From contig JAJYDZ010000058.1 of assembly GCA_021790415.1 (NCBI GenBank), positions 1 through 8,430 on the forward strand: 8,430 nt of DNA, read 5' to 3'. This DNA comes from Thermoplasmata archaeon (lineage in GTDB: Archaea > Thermoplasmatota > Thermoplasmata > Thermoplasmatales > Thermoplasmataceae). Under the pieces are notes generated by a model. That model was not told the DNA's origin. It did not search any database and saw only the letters and a list, made by a program, of their open reading frames with translations. Position 1 is the stretch's first letter. Each line of letters starts with the position of its first letter. A program made the position numbers and the translations under genes. Below are positions 7,608 through 8,430 of this stretch, in pieces.

Positions 7608-8429
7608 TCAGTCTACTGAAATGGTAGTACCCTCTTTTCCGACGGTCTCTCTCCTTGGTCTAAGTTCCAATGCTTGTTCAAATGTTTCTGCTTCGAGAAA
7701 TTTGTTTGCTAATGCAGTATAACTTACGAATGTTCCTGCATATCCCAGTACCCTTCTTGATTTAGCGATCGCTTCAAGTTGGTCTACTGTCCAAAGTGGA
7801 GACACATAACCGCTTCTGGTTAATGAATTCAGGGGTATGTATCGCATCGGGTACGCTGCTGCACCCCATTTCATAAGATCCTGCATTCTGTGGAGAAAAT
7901 CGGTAGGGGTGTCACCTTTCTTGTATTTTTCATCATAGAAGTTGTGAAGGACATAGAAAATAAGATTCCTCTTCCTGTATCCTGCACTTGCAAGGAGATC
8001 TATCGCTTTCTTGATATAAGGTCCTTCCCAAGGCCAGTCATATGCCATGTGAATTGAAGGAGATTTGATGTCGGCAAGCAGCCCTGCAAATTCTTCATTC
8101 ATCAGTCGTGCGTCCAACCCTTGGTTGAAATCAGCTCTGTAACCTCCATCTCTCAACTCTATTAAGATATCCTTTGCAAATGGAGAAGCAAGGAAATTGT
8201 TATCCCATATTACAACTTCATTATGATGGGGATGGATCAACGGAAGAATTGAGAACTTTGGTTCTTTCATTCTCCCCTCAATTTTCGGGACAACACAAAA
8301 GGGGCATTTCCTGATACATCCTCTTGTTGTGAAAACGATTGATTTTTTCCAATCCTTCCACTTGTCTACCTGTCTGAGAAGATGATAGGCTGGAAGAATG
8401 CCTTCAGCCTCTTCGACCAGACCAGAATG
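7608..8429 (-). CDS. radical SAM protein, C-terminal part (5' end outside window)
   Basis: The frame is open to the window edge, and the 273 residues in view include the iron-sulfur motif C38xxxC42xxC45 (TTRGCIRKCPFC, codons near nt 8295-8318). The ATG at 8270 is therefore internal and not the start. After the motif come HPHHNEVVIWDNNF (the strand with the DNNF element common in B12-type radical SAM proteins) and NQGLDARLMNEE (residues near the third and fourth strands), then a long C-terminal part with AYPMRYIPLNSL. Such proteins reduce S-adenosylmethionine to start radical chemistry; many in this group have an N-terminal cobalamin-binding domain, which would be outside the window, so this is inference. 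The substrate cannot be named. The gene is convergent with the DISARM operon and noticeably richer in GC, so it is probably part of the older chromosomal background and not of the defence system. It ends with TGA. Confidence 0.85.
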   Translation of the reverse strand, partial: HSGLVEEAEGILPAYHLLRQVDKWKDWKKSIVFTTRGCIRKCPFCVVPKIEGRMKEPKFSILPLIHPHHNEVVIWDNNFLASPFAKDILIELRDGGYRADFNQGLDARLMNEEFAGLLADIKSPSIHMAYDWPWEGPYIKKAIDLLASAGYRKRNLIFYVLHNFYDEKYKKGDTPTDFLHRMQDLMKWGAAAYPMRYIPLNSLTRSGYVSPLWTVDQLEAIAKSRRVLGYAGTFVSYTALANKFLEAETFEQALELRPRRETVGKEGTTISVD

Positions 8430-8430
8430 A

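Noticed and set aside
1..8430. CRISPR array, tRNA or rRNA gene, insertion sequence
   Set aside because: I saw no regularly spaced repeats, no tRNA-like cloverleaf in the only gene-free stretch, and no transposase or terminal inverted repeats.

Overview
The window holds the 3' part of a phage-defence operon of the DISARM type, followed by a short gene-free gap and the end of a convergent radical SAM gene. The base composition of the defence genes is low in GC (one 60-base line in the last gene, 6781-6840, has 18 G/C). Arginine is mostly AGA/AGG and ATA is common for isoleucine. This fits a low-GC bacterium or a mesophilic archaeon such as a methanogen; I cannot decide between them from the sequence.

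Layout on the + strand: (1) 3-1544, the C-terminal 513 residues of DrmA, an SF2 helicase whose start lies outside the window; (2) 1545-3470, DrmB, a cysteine-rich DUF1998 (MZB) protein; (3) 3457-4263, DrmC, a single-HKD phospholipase D-like protein with a probable winged-helix N-terminus; (4) 4265-4900, a 211-residue protein I do not recognise; (5) 4900-7362, an 820-residue protein that I read as a DrmE-like component. All junctions are abutting, overlapping or one base apart, so the five genes should be one transcript with coupled translation. Then comes 7363-7607, an AT-rich spacer between convergent genes with a T run and weak hairpins. On the - strand, 7608-8429 is the C-terminal part of a radical SAM protein with its CxxxCxxC cluster in view; its composition is clearly richer in GC (29 of 60 in 7861-7920), as expected if the defence operon is an acquired island.

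How the genes work together: DrmA and DrmB form the core helicase complex of DISARM, which senses and blocks incoming unmodified DNA. DrmC is the accessory PLD protein, and DrmE is the accessory protein of unknown function found in class 2 DISARM. No DNA methyltransferase is present here; because the operon ends at 7362 against a convergent gene, one would have to lie upstream of drmA. The most unusual part is the pair of genes 4 and 5. They meet at TAATG, and a single extra T in the TTT run at 4896-4898 would fuse them into one protein of about 1030 residues. They therefore look like a split or two-subunit DrmE-like component.
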